From Bacillus sp. FJAT-44742 (GTDB lineage: Bacteria; Bacillota; Bacilli; Bacillales; Marinococcaceae): a stretch of DNA of 64,000 nt. The notes beneath the pieces were generated by a model. That model made no database searches. It was not told the DNA's origin and saw nothing but the letters and a program-made list of their open reading frames with translations. A program made the translations under genes and the position numbers. Where the stretch lies: NCBI RefSeq assembly GCF_002797315.1, contig NZ_KZ454936.1:2861645-2925644 (forward strand). Direction: 5' to 3'. Shown piece by piece: positions 1-9,279 of the stretch (positions are counted from its first letter, which is position 1; each line of letters opens with the position of its first letter).

Positions 1-1262
1 CGATAGAAAAGAGAAATCTCTTCAAACATAATAACTAAAATTGACACAATCAGCAGCATTACAATGTAAGGCGGTGTTCCTCGGATAACGTCTAGATAAG
101 ACTTATTAAACACCGCACTTGCGGTAAATATGTCCACCCCAAACGGTGGTGTTGCTGAGCCTAGCGCAGCCTGGAACGTAATAACCACCCCTAAATGAAC
201 AGGATCAACTCCTGCCTGCATAGCTGCAGGATAAAATATTGGAGTAAGTATTAAAATTACTACTATCGGATCAACAAACATACATCCTATAAAGAAGAAA
301 ATGGCCACAATGACTAGAACGTATACAGCCGAAGGGTCACCACCGAGAAAAGCATCAGTAATCAACTGAGGAATTCGTGCAAACTGGATCACCCAGGCAA
401 AAGCTTGTCCTCCGGCAACTAAAACAAACACAGCGGATGTAACAAGACCAGTTGATAACGCTATACTTGGAATTTGTGTAATTTTGATGGACCGGAAGAT
501 TAAAACCTCTAATACTATAGCATACAGCACTGATATCCCAGCAGCCTCTGTAGGCGTGAAAATCCCTGTATAGATCCCCCCTACAATAATAACTGGGAAA
601 CCTAGTGGAAACAGGGCCTTGCCTGTAAGCTTGAATCGTGCATTCCATGTTGTTTTTTCGGCTAACGGAATGTTAAAAATCTTTGCATGTATGTATGCAT
701 ATATCGCAAAGAATAAAAAGATCAGTAACCCGGGGCCAATACCGGCTATAAACAGTTCCCCAACCGATGTACCCGAAATGAGGGCGTAAATGATCATTCC
801 AATACTTGGCGGAATAAGAAGTGCAATATCACTTGCATTAATGATTAAAGCAATAGCACTGGAATCCTTATATCCTACTTTAAGCAGCCTCTCCCTCATT
901 GGCTTACCAATCGCAACAACCGTAGCCTGCGTCGATCCGGATATAGAGCCAAACAGGGTACAGGCAGCAGCCGTAGTTATCGCATACCCGCCCCGCAAAT
1001 GCCCCACAAATGCGCCAACAAAATCAAGGAGCCTTTTCGAGGTTTTCCCTGTGGACATAATGTCAGCAGCAAAAATAAAAAGTGGAACAGCGAGCAGCAC
1101 GTATGATGATATCCCCTCCATCATTTGCTGCACCATAAATATGGGGTCTACATTTGGAAAAAAGAATAGTACAACAACAAGAGGAGCAAGAATCAGTGGA
1201 ATCATCATTGGAAATCCCAGGAATAAAAAGATTACCATGATGGCTAAGAGTGTAGTAACCAT
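1..1262 (-). CDS. dctM: TRAP transporter large permease, DctM type (3' end cut by window edge)
   Basis: About 420 codons stay open from the ATG at 1262 to the left edge with no stop, close to the usual 425-430 residues, so only the last few codons are missing. The protein is almost wholly hydrophobic, with the repeated DctM helices and family-typical segments such as FVDPIVVILILTP and TPPFGVDIF near the C-terminus. DctM is the large membrane subunit of sodium-driven TRAP uptake systems for organic acids. A purine-rich RBS (GAGAGGAAAG) precedes the ATG, 24 bases after the dctQ stop, so the two form one operon. No substrate-binding dctP is in view, so the substrate cannot be named. Confidence 0.93.
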   Translation of the reverse strand, partial: MVTTLLAIMVIFLFLGFPMMIPLILAPLVVVLFFFPNVDPIFMVQQMMEGISSYVLLAVPLFIFAADIMSTGKTSKRLLDFVGAFVGHLRGGYAITTAAACTLFGSISGSTQATVVAIGKPMRERLLKVGYKDSSAIALIINASDIALLIPPSIGMIIYALISGTSVGELFIAGIGPGLLIFLFFAIYAYIHAKIFNIPLAEKTTWNARFKLTGKALFPLGFPVIIVGGIYTGIFTPTEAAGISVLYAIVLEVLIFRSIKITQIPSIALSTGLVTSAVFVLVAGGQAFAWVIQFARIPQLITDAFLGGDPSAVYVLVIVAIFFFIGCMFVDPIVVILILTPIFYPAAMQAGVDPVHLGVVITFQAALGSATPPFGVDIFTASAVFNKSYLDVIRGTPPYIVMLLIVSILVIMFEEISLFY

Positions 1263-1286
1263 AAGACTTTCCTCTCTCTTTAAATT

Positions 1287-1832
1287 TTAAATTGCTCCAT
1301 CTGTTCGATCATAATCTTTCTTATCAGTAGCTAAGTAAACATCCTTCTCTTTGATATTGATCCATGCGTTTCGTAAAAATTGAATACCTCCGAGAACAAA
1401 CCCAAGGGGAACTGCAATCAGCATCCAATAATAAGGGAAACGCAGAGCGGCGGTAACTCGTCCTGAGTCCCTGACAGAAGCCATGTAGCCGTAAGCATAA
1501 TAAGCAAGAACAAACAATACAATTGCTGTGATTAAAGGGATAATGATTGCCAAAGCTTTCCTGATCTTATGCGGAGCAAGGTCGAAAAAAGCTGACATAC
1601 TGATATGCCTTCCTTTTCTTGCTACGTAACTAATCCCAATAAAAGTAGCTAAAAAAAGAGCAAAGCGACTGATTTCTTCATTAAACGCCCAGCTTGCTCC
1701 CGTGAATGTTCTGCTAAGTACGTTACCAATAACCATTACAGAAATGACAATAATTGCAAAGCTTAAGATAAGCTCCTCTATTTTCATCAAAGACCGATCG
1801 AGAATGCTGATTACCCTATTAAACGTATTCAT
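1287..1832 (-). CDS. dctQ: TRAP transporter small permease, DctQ type
   Basis: This 181-residue protein has four predicted membrane helices, the DctQ layout. Typical elements include NVLSRTFTGASWAFNEE in the first half and FPYYWMLIAVPLGFVLGG near the end. It partners DctM in a sodium-coupled TRAP importer. The frame is open further upstream, but I chose the ATG at 1832 because TTAGGAGG lies about 13 bases before it and the longer version adds only a non-conserved tail. A sigma-A promoter lies some 60 bases upstream. dctQ appears to be the first gene of the unit, whereas many TRAP operons begin with dctP. Confidence 0.9.
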   Translation of the reverse strand: MNTFNRVISILDRSLMKIEELILSFAIIVISVMVIGNVLSRTFTGASWAFNEEISRFALFLATFIGISYVARKGRHISMSAFFDLAPHKIRKALAIIIPLITAIVLFVLAYYAYGYMASVRDSGRVTAALRFPYYWMLIAVPLGFVLGGIQFLRNAWINIKEKDVYLATDKKDYDRTDGAI

Positions 1833-1892
1833 CCAGAGTCTTCTGCCTCCTAACTTCATGAAAGCACAGGGAGTAGCCTGCACTATCTAAAA

Positions 1893-1921
1893 ATCATACT
1901 AAATGCCCTGAATTTTCTCAA
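1893..1921 (-). promoter_or_regulatory. Sigma-A promoter of dctQM
   Basis: On the minus strand TTGAGA (1916-1921) and TATGAT (1893-1898) are separated by exactly 17 bases, about 60 bases before the dctQ start. This is close to the vegetative sigma-A consensus and no other gene intervenes. Confidence 0.65.
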
Positions 1922-2651
1922 TGCGGTATATCCTCTTTATCCTTTGTATAAGTGTTATCACCATCTCTGTGTGTAAGATAGCTCTTGTGATACGCGTCTA
2001 AGCACACAAGAACTCTGTCATGCTGTTTTAACGAATGAGTGAAACAGTTCTACTACTAAATACCCTGACTCCCCAATTCCCGTTTAAAACATGAAATAAG
2101 GTATTCCCTTAATTTCTTTTTTGAAAACACCGAATTATTGATTCATGTTTTAAGTACTAGATATCTTCTTCATAAATCGCCAAATCCCTTGTAAATTTAT
2201 CACATTTTTTCTATTTTTAACGCATATGCTCCTAAAAGCTTTGTTCTCCTCATATCTTTACTTCATCACCTCATGGATGAGCCCGTCGAGCATATGTTAT
2301 ACTGAGTAGAAACCCTATTTTTATAAAGGCTTTGTTTATTTCCATCAAGTGACTTATCAAAAATTAAATTCGCCTTTAATAGAGCCCTCTTTATAAAAAA
2401 GCGTAAAAATAAAGCCTTCCTCAGAGTAAGCAAATATTCTAACAAATAGGAATATTTTTTCTTTCTAGTAGTATACCAGCACTCCCTTTAATGATAAAGT
2501 TTTAACTTTATTATAATTTGGTATCTATAGAGGAGAACAAAAAACATTAAGTACATCTAGAAACGACGCCTCACTTTCTGTTTTTTCTCTCGTTTTGAGC
2601 GGGATGTACACTCACACTAAATTTTTCTTCAAGAAAGGACGTTCTTCTTTC
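1922..2651. other. AT-rich intergenic region between divergent dctQ and yuiD
   Basis: There is no convincing coding sequence here. An inverted repeat CTGTTT...AAACAG (about 2032-2046 region) and two distant partly complementary AAGGCTTT stretches (near 2326 and 2410) are the only structures seen. The right part presumably carries the yuiD promoter. Nothing was recognised as a riboswitch. Confidence 0.5.
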
Positions 2652-3134
2652 ATGGAAATACTTTCGAATTTTCCTCTATGGGTCGCATTATTTTCTATAA
2701 TCTTTGCTCAAGCAGTCAAGGTTCCCCTTGCTTTTGCTGCCACAAGAAAATGGGATATGACTCTTGTGACCAGTACTGGCGGGATGCCCAGTTCCCATTC
2801 AGCTGCCGTTACAGCGTTAGCCACTGCTGTCGGATTAGATCATGGCTTTGGTTCTTCATTATTTGCAATTACTACCATTTTCGGGGTAATTGTAATGTTT
2901 GATGCTACTGGGGTCCGAAGACATGCCGGCTATCATGCAACCGTATTAAACCAGCTAGTTGATGATTTCCACAAGTTTGTTAATGAAGCAAAAACGTGGC
3001 AGAAAAAAGAGGAAACAGAGAAGCGAGAAGAGCTAAAAGAGCTTTTGGGACATCAGCCAATTGAAGTTTTCTTTGGAGCCCTTCTTGGAATCATTATTGC
3101 TTTAGTAGCTAATGCCATACTAATCCCTTATTAA
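2652..3134 (+). CDS. yuiD: Divergent PAP2 family protein YuiD
   Basis: This 160-residue membrane protein carries GGMPSSHSAAVTALA and ATGVRRHAGYHA, the signatures of the divergent PAP2 (DUF212) family to which B. subtilis YuiD (158 aa) belongs. PAP2 relatives are acid phosphatases or lipid phosphatases, but the exact substrate of this branch is not established. The frame is open upstream to 2595; the ATG at 2652 was chosen because AAGAAAGGA precedes it and the length then fits the family. YuiC, YuiB and YuiA follow as in B. subtilis, but a cobalamin-binding protein gene separates yuiD from yuiC. Confidence 0.9.
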   Translation: MEILSNFPLWVALFSIIFAQAVKVPLAFAATRKWDMTLVTSTGGMPSSHSAAVTALATAVGLDHGFGSSLFAITTIFGVIVMFDATGVRRHAGYHATVLNQLVDDFHKFVNEAKTWQKKEETEKREELKELLGHQPIEVFFGALLGIIIALVANAILIPY

Positions 3135-3162
3135 TTAATACGTTAGAAAGGAAGCGGCTATT

Positions 3163-3984
3163 ATGCGCCTTGTTTCTCTTTGTCCCAGTAATACAGAATT
3201 AGCAGCATACCTTGGACTGACTGATTACTTGGTGGGAGTGGATGACTTTTCAGACTGGCCGGAATCAATCCAATCCCTTCCACGACTTGGTCCAGACCTT
3301 TCTATTAATATGGAAAAAGTAAGTAAGCTTAAGCCCGATCTAGTTCTTGCCTCCCTCAGTGTTCCGGGGATGGAAAAAAATGTTGAAGCTCTTAAACAAA
3401 TGGATATTCCATTTATAGTACTTGAACCTAATTCTTTAAATGACATTAAAAAAGACATGCTTCTGCTTGGGGAGGCAGTTTCAAAAGAACAGGAAGCAAA
3501 AAGAATAAATGAACGTTTCGACGAAGTGATTCATTTTTACAAAAGTCGTTCCGCAAAGCTTGAGCCGGTCAGACTATACTGGGAGTGGTGGCCCAAACCA
3601 GTCTTCACTCCAGGAGGAGGCAACTGGCTTTCCACGATCAGCAGGCTTGCCGGAGGGGTTAATATATTTGAACACAAAAAGGAACCAAGCCTCCAAATAA
3701 CCTGGGAAGAGATAAGAGAGCAGAACCCTGACCATATATGCCTGGCTTGGGTAGGGGTTCAGACTTCCAAAATTAATCCAAAAATAGTACGTAAACGTCC
3801 AAACTGGAAAGACATGAGGGCTGTGCAAAACGGAAGAATTCATATTCTTGAAGAACCTTTGTACTGCAGACCATCTCCCCGCCTGTTAATCGGCCTTAAA
3901 AAACTTGCTTCTCTTTTGCATCCTGAGCATTTCCCCCCAGTAGATCACAAAGATCCTTTATATACTTCCTTTTATAAAAGATAA
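3163..3984 (+). CDS. Cobalamin-binding protein (BtuF-like fold, no signal peptide)
   Basis: The 273-residue product begins MRLVSLCPSNTELAAYLG and follows the helical-backbone metal/cobalamin-binding fold of periplasmic binding proteins of the BtuF type. It has no signal peptide or lipobox, so it should be cytoplasmic. Family members are annotated as cobalamin-binding proteins; some act in B12 handling rather than import. AAAGGAAG precedes the ATG and yuiD ends 28 bases upstream, so the two may be co-transcribed. A strong hairpin terminator follows at once. The link to the W-x9-EH B12 protein at 55 kb is only thematic. Confidence 0.75.
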   Translation: MRLVSLCPSNTELAAYLGLTDYLVGVDDFSDWPESIQSLPRLGPDLSINMEKVSKLKPDLVLASLSVPGMEKNVEALKQMDIPFIVLEPNSLNDIKKDMLLLGEAVSKEQEAKRINERFDEVIHFYKSRSAKLEPVRLYWEWWPKPVFTPGGGNWLSTISRLAGGVNIFEHKKEPSLQITWEEIREQNPDHICLAWVGVQTSKINPKIVRKRPNWKDMRAVQNGRIHILEEPLYCRPSPRLLIGLKKLASLLHPEHFPPVDHKDPLYTSFYKR

Positions 3985-4008
3985 AACTCGCCCGGTGGGC
4001 GAGTTTTT
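3984..4008 (+). terminator. Rho-independent terminator (bidirectional)
   Basis: AAACTCGCCC, a 3-base loop and GGGCGAGTTT followed by T residues form a near-perfect hairpin directly behind the cobalamin-binding protein gene. The stem also ends yuiC on the other strand. Confidence 0.9.
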
Positions 4009-4666
4009 ATAATGAAGCTTTTATTTGACTGTTAATCTGTATATAATCCTGCTCATCAAGGCGTCCCTTTCCTTCTCTTATTACATAGACTTCAAGCTCA
4101 CGCTTTCCCCATTCTTCAAATACCTCATCAGTTGTTTCGTAGAACAAGTCAATTTTCATACCCTTTATAGCAGAACCTGTATCAGCCACTACTCCGTAAC
4201 CATATTCAGGAATATACAGCACAGTCCCAATGGGGAAATGTTCCGGGTCAGCTGCGATTGTCGAGACAACATCCCTGCGTGCCTCCACTCCTGAGTATGT
4301 AATGCCGTAGGCAGGATGACCGGGACTTTTCCCTGTAGATTCAGGGCCTGCTGTATAGCCGGTAGCCACTACATGTTTGGCAGGATAATTTTTCAGCGGC
4401 TGTTGACTTAAGGTCATTGTCTCTTTTTCAGATGAAAGACCCGTTTGGTCTTGAAAACTTCCTTTATAGTTAAGCCTGCTGCTTTTATAGCCTGCTTCTT
4501 TTATATGATCAACCTGAGGAGCCTTCCAAGGCAAAGGTTGTTCCTCGAGCCAGTTTGATATATCAGCGGGCTTTACACCTGATATCTGATCGACAGTAAA
4601 CATAAAGGCTGCAAGTACCAGTACACTCATCGTTACTCGTCTTCCCACGGTTTTCATGGGTTCCAT
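4007..4666 (-). CDS. yuiC: 3D-domain cell-wall lytic protein YuiC
   Basis: The 219-residue product has one N-terminal membrane anchor (about residues 10-28) and a C-terminal 3D domain, seen in [15 protein letters not shown] and MKIDLF, whose conserved aspartates form the catalytic site of MltA-like muralytic enzymes (stationary-phase survival proteins). It should act on peptidoglycan outside the membrane. The start at 4666 has AAGAGGAG eight bases upstream; a longer frame to 4687 lacks an RBS. It is the yuiC position of the B. subtilis yuiDCBA block. Confidence 0.9.
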   Translation of the reverse strand: MEPMKTVGRRVTMSVLVLAAFMFTVDQISGVKPADISNWLEEQPLPWKAPQVDHIKEAGYKSSRLNYKGSFQDQTGLSSEKETMTLSQQPLKNYPAKHVVATGYTAGPESTGKSPGHPAYGITYSGVEARRDVVSTIAADPEHFPIGTVLYIPEYGYGVVADTGSAIKGMKIDLFYETTDEVFEEWGKRELEVYVIREGKGRLDEQDYIQINSQIKASL

Positions 4667-4778
4667 TGTAATCACTCCTCTTATCAAAACATCCTGCCCA
4701 AATTGACGGACATTTATTCTTTAAAGAGGAGCTCGTTTTTTGAACAGGAAAAAAGAGACTTTCCCAAAAGCTTTTCAG

Positions 4779-4913
4779 ATGAAGTATTCTAAAGGTACAA
4801 ATTCACCCTCTTACACCTTTTATATTGTCTTCCAAGCTGCAGAGAAAGATTCAGCTACTGTAGTTGCTTCGACTGATGCTTCCCCACTGAAATCTACAGC
4901 TGTTTCAGCTTAG
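4779..4913 (+). CDS. Possible 44-residue peptide or gene remnant
   Basis: Inside the 320-base gap between yuiC and yuiB an ATG-started frame of 44 codons ends in TAG. The predicted peptide, beginning MKYSKGTNSPSYTFY and ending in KSTAVSA, has balanced composition that looks coding, but no clear RBS precedes it and I do not recognise it. The opposite strand over the same stretch also has an open coding-like frame without a start, so this may be a decayed fragment. The rest of the gap shows nothing. Confidence 0.2.
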   Translation: MKYSKGTNSPSYTFYIVFQAAEKDSATVVASTDASPLKSTAVSA

Positions 4914-4950
4914 TTAAAAAGAATGCAGACTTCCTTGTTTTAAAAACAAC

Positions 4951-4982
4951 AAAAAAAGCCTCTCTATCCCATAGAGAAGCTT
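4951..4982 (-). terminator. Terminator after yuiB
   Basis: On the minus strand GCTTCTCTAT-GGG-ATAGAGAGGC is followed by a run of seven T, directly behind the yuiB stop. Confidence 0.85.
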
Positions 4983-4986
4983 TCAT

Positions 4987-5310
4987 TTAAAACATTTGGT
5001 ACCCTCTGACTCTAAGCATTCTAATAATAATTCCTGCGATAACAGCACCAGCCATGCCACATGATAAAATAAGTACATCTGCCATGTGAAGTGCAGCCAG
5101 GTCCTGTCCTAATGCAGCAAATGAAGAAACAGGAGCAAGAATATAATCATAGAAACTTATATTATCGACGATCATAATCACGATGATCGGATATATAATT
5201 GCCATAATCCAGGTGGAACGTAAAATCATATTGAGCAAAAAACCTATCCCAAAAAACAAAATCAAAAATAAAATCATAGAAATGATCAACTGGGGTAAAC
5301 TGCTAATCAC
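4987..5310 (-). CDS. yuiB: Small membrane protein YuiB
   Basis: The 107-residue protein has three predicted membrane helices (about 7-30, 34-48 and 77-98) and matches the B. subtilis YuiB position and size. Its function is unknown. It starts with GTG at 5310, which has GGAGG ten bases upstream; no ATG alternative has an RBS. It lies between yuiC and yuiA with its own terminator. Confidence 0.8.
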   Translation of the reverse strand: MISSLPQLIISMILFLILFFGIGFLLNMILRSTWIMAIIYPIIVIMIVDNISFYDYILAPVSSFAALGQDLAALHMADVLILSCGMAGAVIAGIIIRMLRVRGYQMF

Positions 5311-5458
5311 TACTCTTTCACCTCCGCGTCACTGTTAGTTTACAGAAGGAGACGAGAAGCGTCAATATCTATGAGGCTAGACTTTTCTCCAATTTTGTTA
5401 CAGTAATTCAACCTTTTATCAAAGACTTTCCTCTCCCTCTTCATTTCTCGGATCCCAA

Positions 5459-5602
5459 CTACCTTTTTACATTTGATGTGATGCCATTTCCACCACAATT
5501 ATCACACGTTTCAGAACCACCGAGAATTAACTGAAAGTACCCTCTTCCTTCACAATATACACACTTTTCACTAAACTTTTCTGCTTTCTGGCTTACGCTC
5601 AT
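5459..5602 (-). CDS. yuiA: Small zinc-finger-like protein YuiA
   Basis: This 47-residue protein carries two DnaJ-type cysteine motifs, CVYCEGRG and CDNCGGNG, which should bind one zinc ion. B. subtilis YuiA is of the same size and position; its role is unknown. The ATG at 5602 follows AAGGAGAG by a normal distance, whereas the longer frame to 5647 lacks an RBS. About 150 bases separate it from yuiB. Confidence 0.82.
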   Translation of the reverse strand: MSVSQKAEKFSEKCVYCEGRGYFQLILGGSETCDNCGGNGITSNVKR

Positions 5603-5783
5603 ACTCTTCTCTCTCCTTGTAATTGGAATTTTCTGATAATATACCATAAACTTATATTCTAAAAAAGAGCATTAAGGAAATTGTAAAAGTACTGTCATAC
5701 TTTAGAGGATCTCTTTGGCAAATCCTCTCCAGACATAGCTGCAAAAGGTTCCTGGTCTTTTACGGGAAACTCCACAACACTAA

Positions 5784-5823
5784 ATAAGAGGAGTTTACCA
5801 AGAATCTTGGTAAACTCCTCTTT
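5784..5823 (-). terminator. Terminator after the type II NADH dehydrogenase gene
   Basis: A perfect 18-base stem, AAGAGGAGTTTACCAAGA and its complement, lies 10 bases behind the stop of the minus-strand dehydrogenase gene and runs into a short A/T tract on either side. Confidence 0.88.
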
Positions 5824-5832
5824 CATCTGATC

Positions 5833-7038
5833 CTAGAATGGGTTCTTTCCTTTTTTGAGGACTAGGGCTGGTCCGCCAAGAAGGAACAAGTAACGATTAT
5901 CAATCATTTTTTTCATGAAATTAGCAGAATTTCCGTAGAGTTTTTTATTCCCTACAACACCAATGGCTTCTTTTCCACCCAATGAAGCGACGGTTCCTTT
6001 AATTTCCGGAGTAAACTCATGCAAAGCATCGTCTTTAATAAGTGCCTTAAGATTTTTCGCAACTACTGCAGCCTGCTGCATGGCAATTTGAGCAGTTGGA
6101 GGATAAGGACGGTTAATTTCTTCATTAATAATTAATGCACAGTCACCGATAATGAAGACATCATCATGTTCCGGTGCTCTAAGGTCCTTTTCAACTTTCA
6201 CACGGCCTCTCATAGCTTCAAAACCGGATTTCTCGATAACAGGGTTTCCGCGTACACCTGTAGCCCACACGACCGTACCTGCTTTAATTTCTTCTCCACT
6301 TTTTAAGACGACACCTTCAGACGTCACTTCACTGATAGGAGTGTTAATTTTAAATTCTACGCCACGGTTTTCAAGGAGATTCATGCCATACTCAACAAGC
6401 TCAGGGTCAAATCCTGGAAGTGCTGTTGGTGCAGCTTCAATAACATACATTTTTACTTTATTTCTAGGTATATCGTATTCCTGGCATAACTCGGGCACAC
6501 GTTCACTTAGCTCCCCGATAAACTCAATACCGGTAAATCCAGCTCCTGCTACAATAAACGTCAAGCTTGCATCATCTGGCTCTTCTTCATTGTTATATTT
6601 TGCAAATTGGTACTCAATGTGATCTTTAATTTGGCGAACACCATCAACAGTCCATTTACTGAAAGCGTGTTCAAACACTCCCGGTACTCCAAAAGTCTCC
6701 GGTACAGCTCCTAATCCGATAACTAGATAATCATAATCAATGTCACTTTTGCCTTTTAAAGCCACTTTCTTTTCTTCACGATTTACTTCCACCACTTCAT
6801 CTTGTACGAAATTCACTTTGCTCATGTTAAGAACATCACTGATTTTCATGCGTGTTTTTTCAGGGTGAAGAGTTCCTGCTGCCGGTTCATGAAGCCAGGT
6901 TGTTTGGTAGTGGTAGTCATGCTTGTTAACTAAAGTCACGTTTGCCTCGTTAGCGTCTAACTCTTTGTTCAAGCGAGTTGCTGTAATCATCCCAGCATAT
7001 CCCGCCCCTAAAATTACGATATTTGGTTTACGTGCCAC
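5833..7038 (-). CDS. yumB: Type II NADH dehydrogenase-like flavoprotein (YumB)
   Basis: The 401-residue enzyme has an FAD-binding GAGYAG near the start, a second nucleotide-binding GAGFTG near residue 165 and the C-terminal FAD motif FIIGDCA, the layout of NDH-2. Such enzymes pass electrons from NADH to menaquinone without pumping protons. A GTG at 7038 is the likely start because GGAGAT lies ten bases before it; the GTG at 7047 is too close to that RBS. B. subtilis has YumB here, divergent from yumC as in this window. Confidence 0.88.
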   Translation of the reverse strand: MARKPNIVILGAGYAGMITATRLNKELDANEANVTLVNKHDYHYQTTWLHEPAAGTLHPEKTRMKISDVLNMSKVNFVQDEVVEVNREEKKVALKGKSDIDYDYLVIGLGAVPETFGVPGVFEHAFSKWTVDGVRQIKDHIEYQFAKYNNEEEPDDASLTFIVAGAGFTGIEFIGELSERVPELCQEYDIPRNKVKMYVIEAAPTALPGFDPELVEYGMNLLENRGVEFKINTPISEVTSEGVVLKSGEEIKAGTVVWATGVRGNPVIEKSGFEAMRGRVKVEKDLRAPEHDDVFIIGDCALIINEEINRPYPPTAQIAMQQAAVVAKNLKALIKDDALHEFTPEIKGTVASLGGKEAIGVVGNKKLYGNSANFMKKMIDNRYLFLLGGPALVLKKGKNPF

Positions 7039-7458
7039 TTTGATCACATCTCCATTTTCCTATGAATATTTTCATTACTCTGCTCTCTCTGCCCATATTA
7101 CATGTAAGTATAGGGTTGATCTCTCTTTTAAAGTCTTATCCCTCGCGCTTGTGAATCGTTTCACGTACAAAAGCACAAAGAGACAATTTTTCGCAAAATA
7201 GTCACAAATCACACCTAATATGATATTTGTTTTCCGAGCTTTTTTCAACCGTTTTTTAAAACTTCCACTATTCTCTTATTTTTTCGTTCTCGAGTGCTCA
7301 CACTAAAACCATTCATTCTTTGACTTCTATCGTATGGTTCCTCTTTAAAGCCTTCTATTATGCGTCTTCCTTTTAATAAAAGGTCTATACGCTTATAATA
7401 GCAATAAGTATGACAATAGAAAGAAAAGATACGTGAATCGTCAGCGGAGGTGGCAATT
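7039..7458. promoter_or_regulatory. Divergent promoter region of yumB and yumC
   Basis: This 420-base AT-rich gap must hold both promoters. On the plus strand TATAAT at 7394-7399 is a good -10 box for yumC with only a weak -35 (TTTTAA at 7371-7376). No open frame or riboswitch fold was recognised. Confidence 0.4.
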
Positions 7459-8448
7459 GTGAAAGAAGATCAGGAACTATATGATATAACCATTATAGGA
7501 GGCGGGCCAACAGGGCTTTTTACAGCTTTTTATGGTGGAATGCGCCAGGCAAAAGTGAAAATTATCGAAAGTATGCCTCAATTAGGCGGTCAGCTGTCGG
7601 CTCTTTATCCAGAAAAATATATTTACGATGTTGCCGGCTTCCCCAAAGTCCGTGCACAGGAACTTGTAGATAACCTTATTGCCCAAATGAATCCATTTCA
7701 CCCCACAGTCGTCCTTGAACAAGCGGTAGAAGACGTGGAACAGCTTGGTGATAAGACATATAAAGTGAAAACAGATAAAGAAATCCATCACACTCGTACT
7801 ATCATCATTACCGCAGGGGTGGGAGCGTTCAAGCCAAGAAAGCTTGAAGTTGATGGGGCTGAAGAATATGAAGGATCCAATCTCCATTACTTCGTCCAGG
7901 ATATTAAGAAGTTCGCCGGCCAAAAAGTAATGATTTGCGGCGGGGGAGACTCTGCTGTTGACTGGGCTAATATGCTCGATCCGATTGCTGACGTGACACT
8001 TGTTCACCGCAGAAGCAAATTCCGTGCCCATGAACATAGCGTTCAAGAGCTCGAAAACTCTGGAGTTAATATTTTAACGCCATTTGCTATTAAAGAGCTT
8101 AAGGGAAAAGGAGGTAAAATTAACCAGGTTGTTTTAAAGGAAGTTAAAGGAGACAGAGAACAAACTGTAGATGTTGACGTTTTGATTGTTAACTTTGGTT
8201 TTATTTCTTCTCTCGGCCCAATTAAAGAATGGGGCTTAGAAATCGAAAAGAATGCCATTAAAGTTAATACTAAAATGGAAACAAACCTTAAAGGGATATA
8301 CGCTGCCGGAGATGTGACGACCTACGATGGAAAAGTCAAGCTTATTGCTTCCGGCTTTGGAGAAGCTCCCACAGCAGTCAACAACGCAAAAGCATACATG
8401 GATCCAGGGGCTAAGGTTCAGCCTGGACACAGTTCACATATGTTCTAA
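7459..8448 (+). CDS. yumC: Ferredoxin--NADP(+) reductase YumC
   Basis: The 329-residue flavoenzyme resembles thioredoxin reductase but lacks the CxxC pair, the hallmark of the YumC-type ferredoxin/flavodoxin-NADP reductases. It shows GGGPTGLF for [13 protein letters not shown] for NADP and AAGDVT near the C-terminus, and shares [20 protein letters not shown] with the family. It supplies reduced ferredoxin or flavodoxin. The GTG at 7459 has GGAGG eight bases upstream; an in-frame GTG at 7450 overlaps that RBS. A strong terminator follows. Confidence 0.95.
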   Translation: MKEDQELYDITIIGGGPTGLFTAFYGGMRQAKVKIIESMPQLGGQLSALYPEKYIYDVAGFPKVRAQELVDNLIAQMNPFHPTVVLEQAVEDVEQLGDKTYKVKTDKEIHHTRTIIITAGVGAFKPRKLEVDGAEEYEGSNLHYFVQDIKKFAGQKVMICGGGDSAVDWANMLDPIADVTLVHRRSKFRAHEHSVQELENSGVNILTPFAIKELKGKGGKINQVVLKEVKGDREQTVDVDVLIVNFGFISSLGPIKEWGLEIEKNAIKVNTKMETNLKGIYAAGDVTTYDGKVKLIASGFGEAPTAVNNAKAYMDPGAKVQPGHSSHMF

Positions 8449-8450
8449 AT

Positions 8451-8490
8451 AAAATAAAGGATTCCGCCATAAAGCGGGATCCTTTATTTT
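8451..8490. terminator. Bidirectional terminator between yumC and the small gene at 8484
   Basis: AAAATAAAGGATTCCGC pairs with GCGGGATCCTTTATTTT around a 6-base loop. It ends yumC and overlaps the stop of the converging small gene. Confidence 0.9.
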
Positions 8491-8678
8491 GTCCATCCAG
8501 GCTCATATGTATAAATGACTTTCCCGTAGTGCCCGGCTCTTCCACGAAATGCCTGAAAGTCATCCTGAGCTACCAGAACTTCTCTAAATGACAGAAAATG
8601 TTCCTTTGTAACTATAAGTTCTTCCTTCTCACCTGTTCGCATTTTCTCTAGCTCTTCTTTTGCTTCCTGTTCGTTCAC
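8484..8678 (-). CDS. Uncharacterised 64-residue protein
   Basis: I do not recognise this small, charged protein. It starts with GTG at 8678, seven bases after AAGGAGG, which supports translation. The first 20 residues form a charged amphipathic helix (EEAKEEL-type), and a basic FRGRAGHYGKV segment precedes the C-terminus YTYEPGWTK. There is no membrane segment. It lies between yumC and yutM, converging on yumC. Confidence 0.6.
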   Translation of the reverse strand: MNEQEAKEELEKMRTGEKEELIVTKEHFLSFREVLVAQDDFQAFRGRAGHYGKVIYTYEPGWTK

Positions 8679-8734
8679 ATCTACCCCTCCTTATCTTCAC
8701 AATTTAGTTAAACAGTGAATTTCTCAACCATTAG

Positions 8735-8773
8735 TAAAAAAGCCTTCCAACAGAAGGTTCTGCTGAAAGGCTT
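8735..8773 (-). terminator. Terminator after yutM
   Basis: On the minus strand GCCTTTCAGCAGAAC...GTTGGAAGGC forms an imperfect hairpin followed by six T, about 30 bases behind the yutM stop. Confidence 0.8.
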
Positions 8774-8805
8774 CAGATCTTTTTTGCCTCATCTTCACAC
8801 CATAT

Positions 8806-9156
8806 TTAGCAATCTTCAGGTGTGCCCGCGTTAGCAGCTGTCCGGAAAGAACTTCCACAGCCGCAGCTTGCTATGGCGTTAGGATTATCTATCGTAAATC
8901 CGCCGCCCATCATGTTTTCTTTATAATCAATCTGCAAGCCTTTAATAACAGGCGCGCTTTCTTCATCTACAAGTACTTGCAAGCCATCAATTTCAAGCTC
9001 AGTATCTCCTTCTTGGGCTTCATTGTCAAAACCCATTCCATAAGATAAACCGCTGCAACCGCCACCTTTAACACCGATGCGTAGTTTCAGGCTTTCGCCT
9101 TCTTCTTCCATCATTTGCTTAACACGGTTTATTGCTGCTTCTGAAATATTAATCAA
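8806..9156 (-). CDS. yutM: A-type iron-sulfur carrier YutM (HesB/IscA family)
   Basis: The 116-residue protein has the three cysteines of A-type Fe-S carriers, C34 in GGGCSGLSY and C98/C100 in SCGCGSSF. Such proteins receive clusters from the SUF scaffold and hand them to target enzymes. The start has a clear GGAGGG RBS. It stands alone here between a small gene and the Spo0E-like gene; the SUF machinery it would work with is at 36-41 kb. Confidence 0.93.
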   Translation of the reverse strand: MINISEAAINRVKQMMEEEGESLKLRIGVKGGGCSGLSYGMGFDNEAQEGDTELEIDGLQVLVDEESAPVIKGLQIDYKENMMGGGFTIDNPNAIASCGCGSSFRTAANAGTPEDC

Positions 9157-9279
9157 TGGATACCCTCCTTTAAGGATTTCCAGCTGCTTTTACTGCAAGC
9201 TTTGAAAACCAGATTTCTTAACACATCTATGATTAAGGTAAGTGTATCGTTTTTAGATAACAGATTCAACCCAAACGAT

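Noticed and set aside
790-1290. Plus-strand open frame of 166 codons
   Set aside because: It lies fully opposite dctM, has no RBS, and the minus strand gives a clear TRAP permease.
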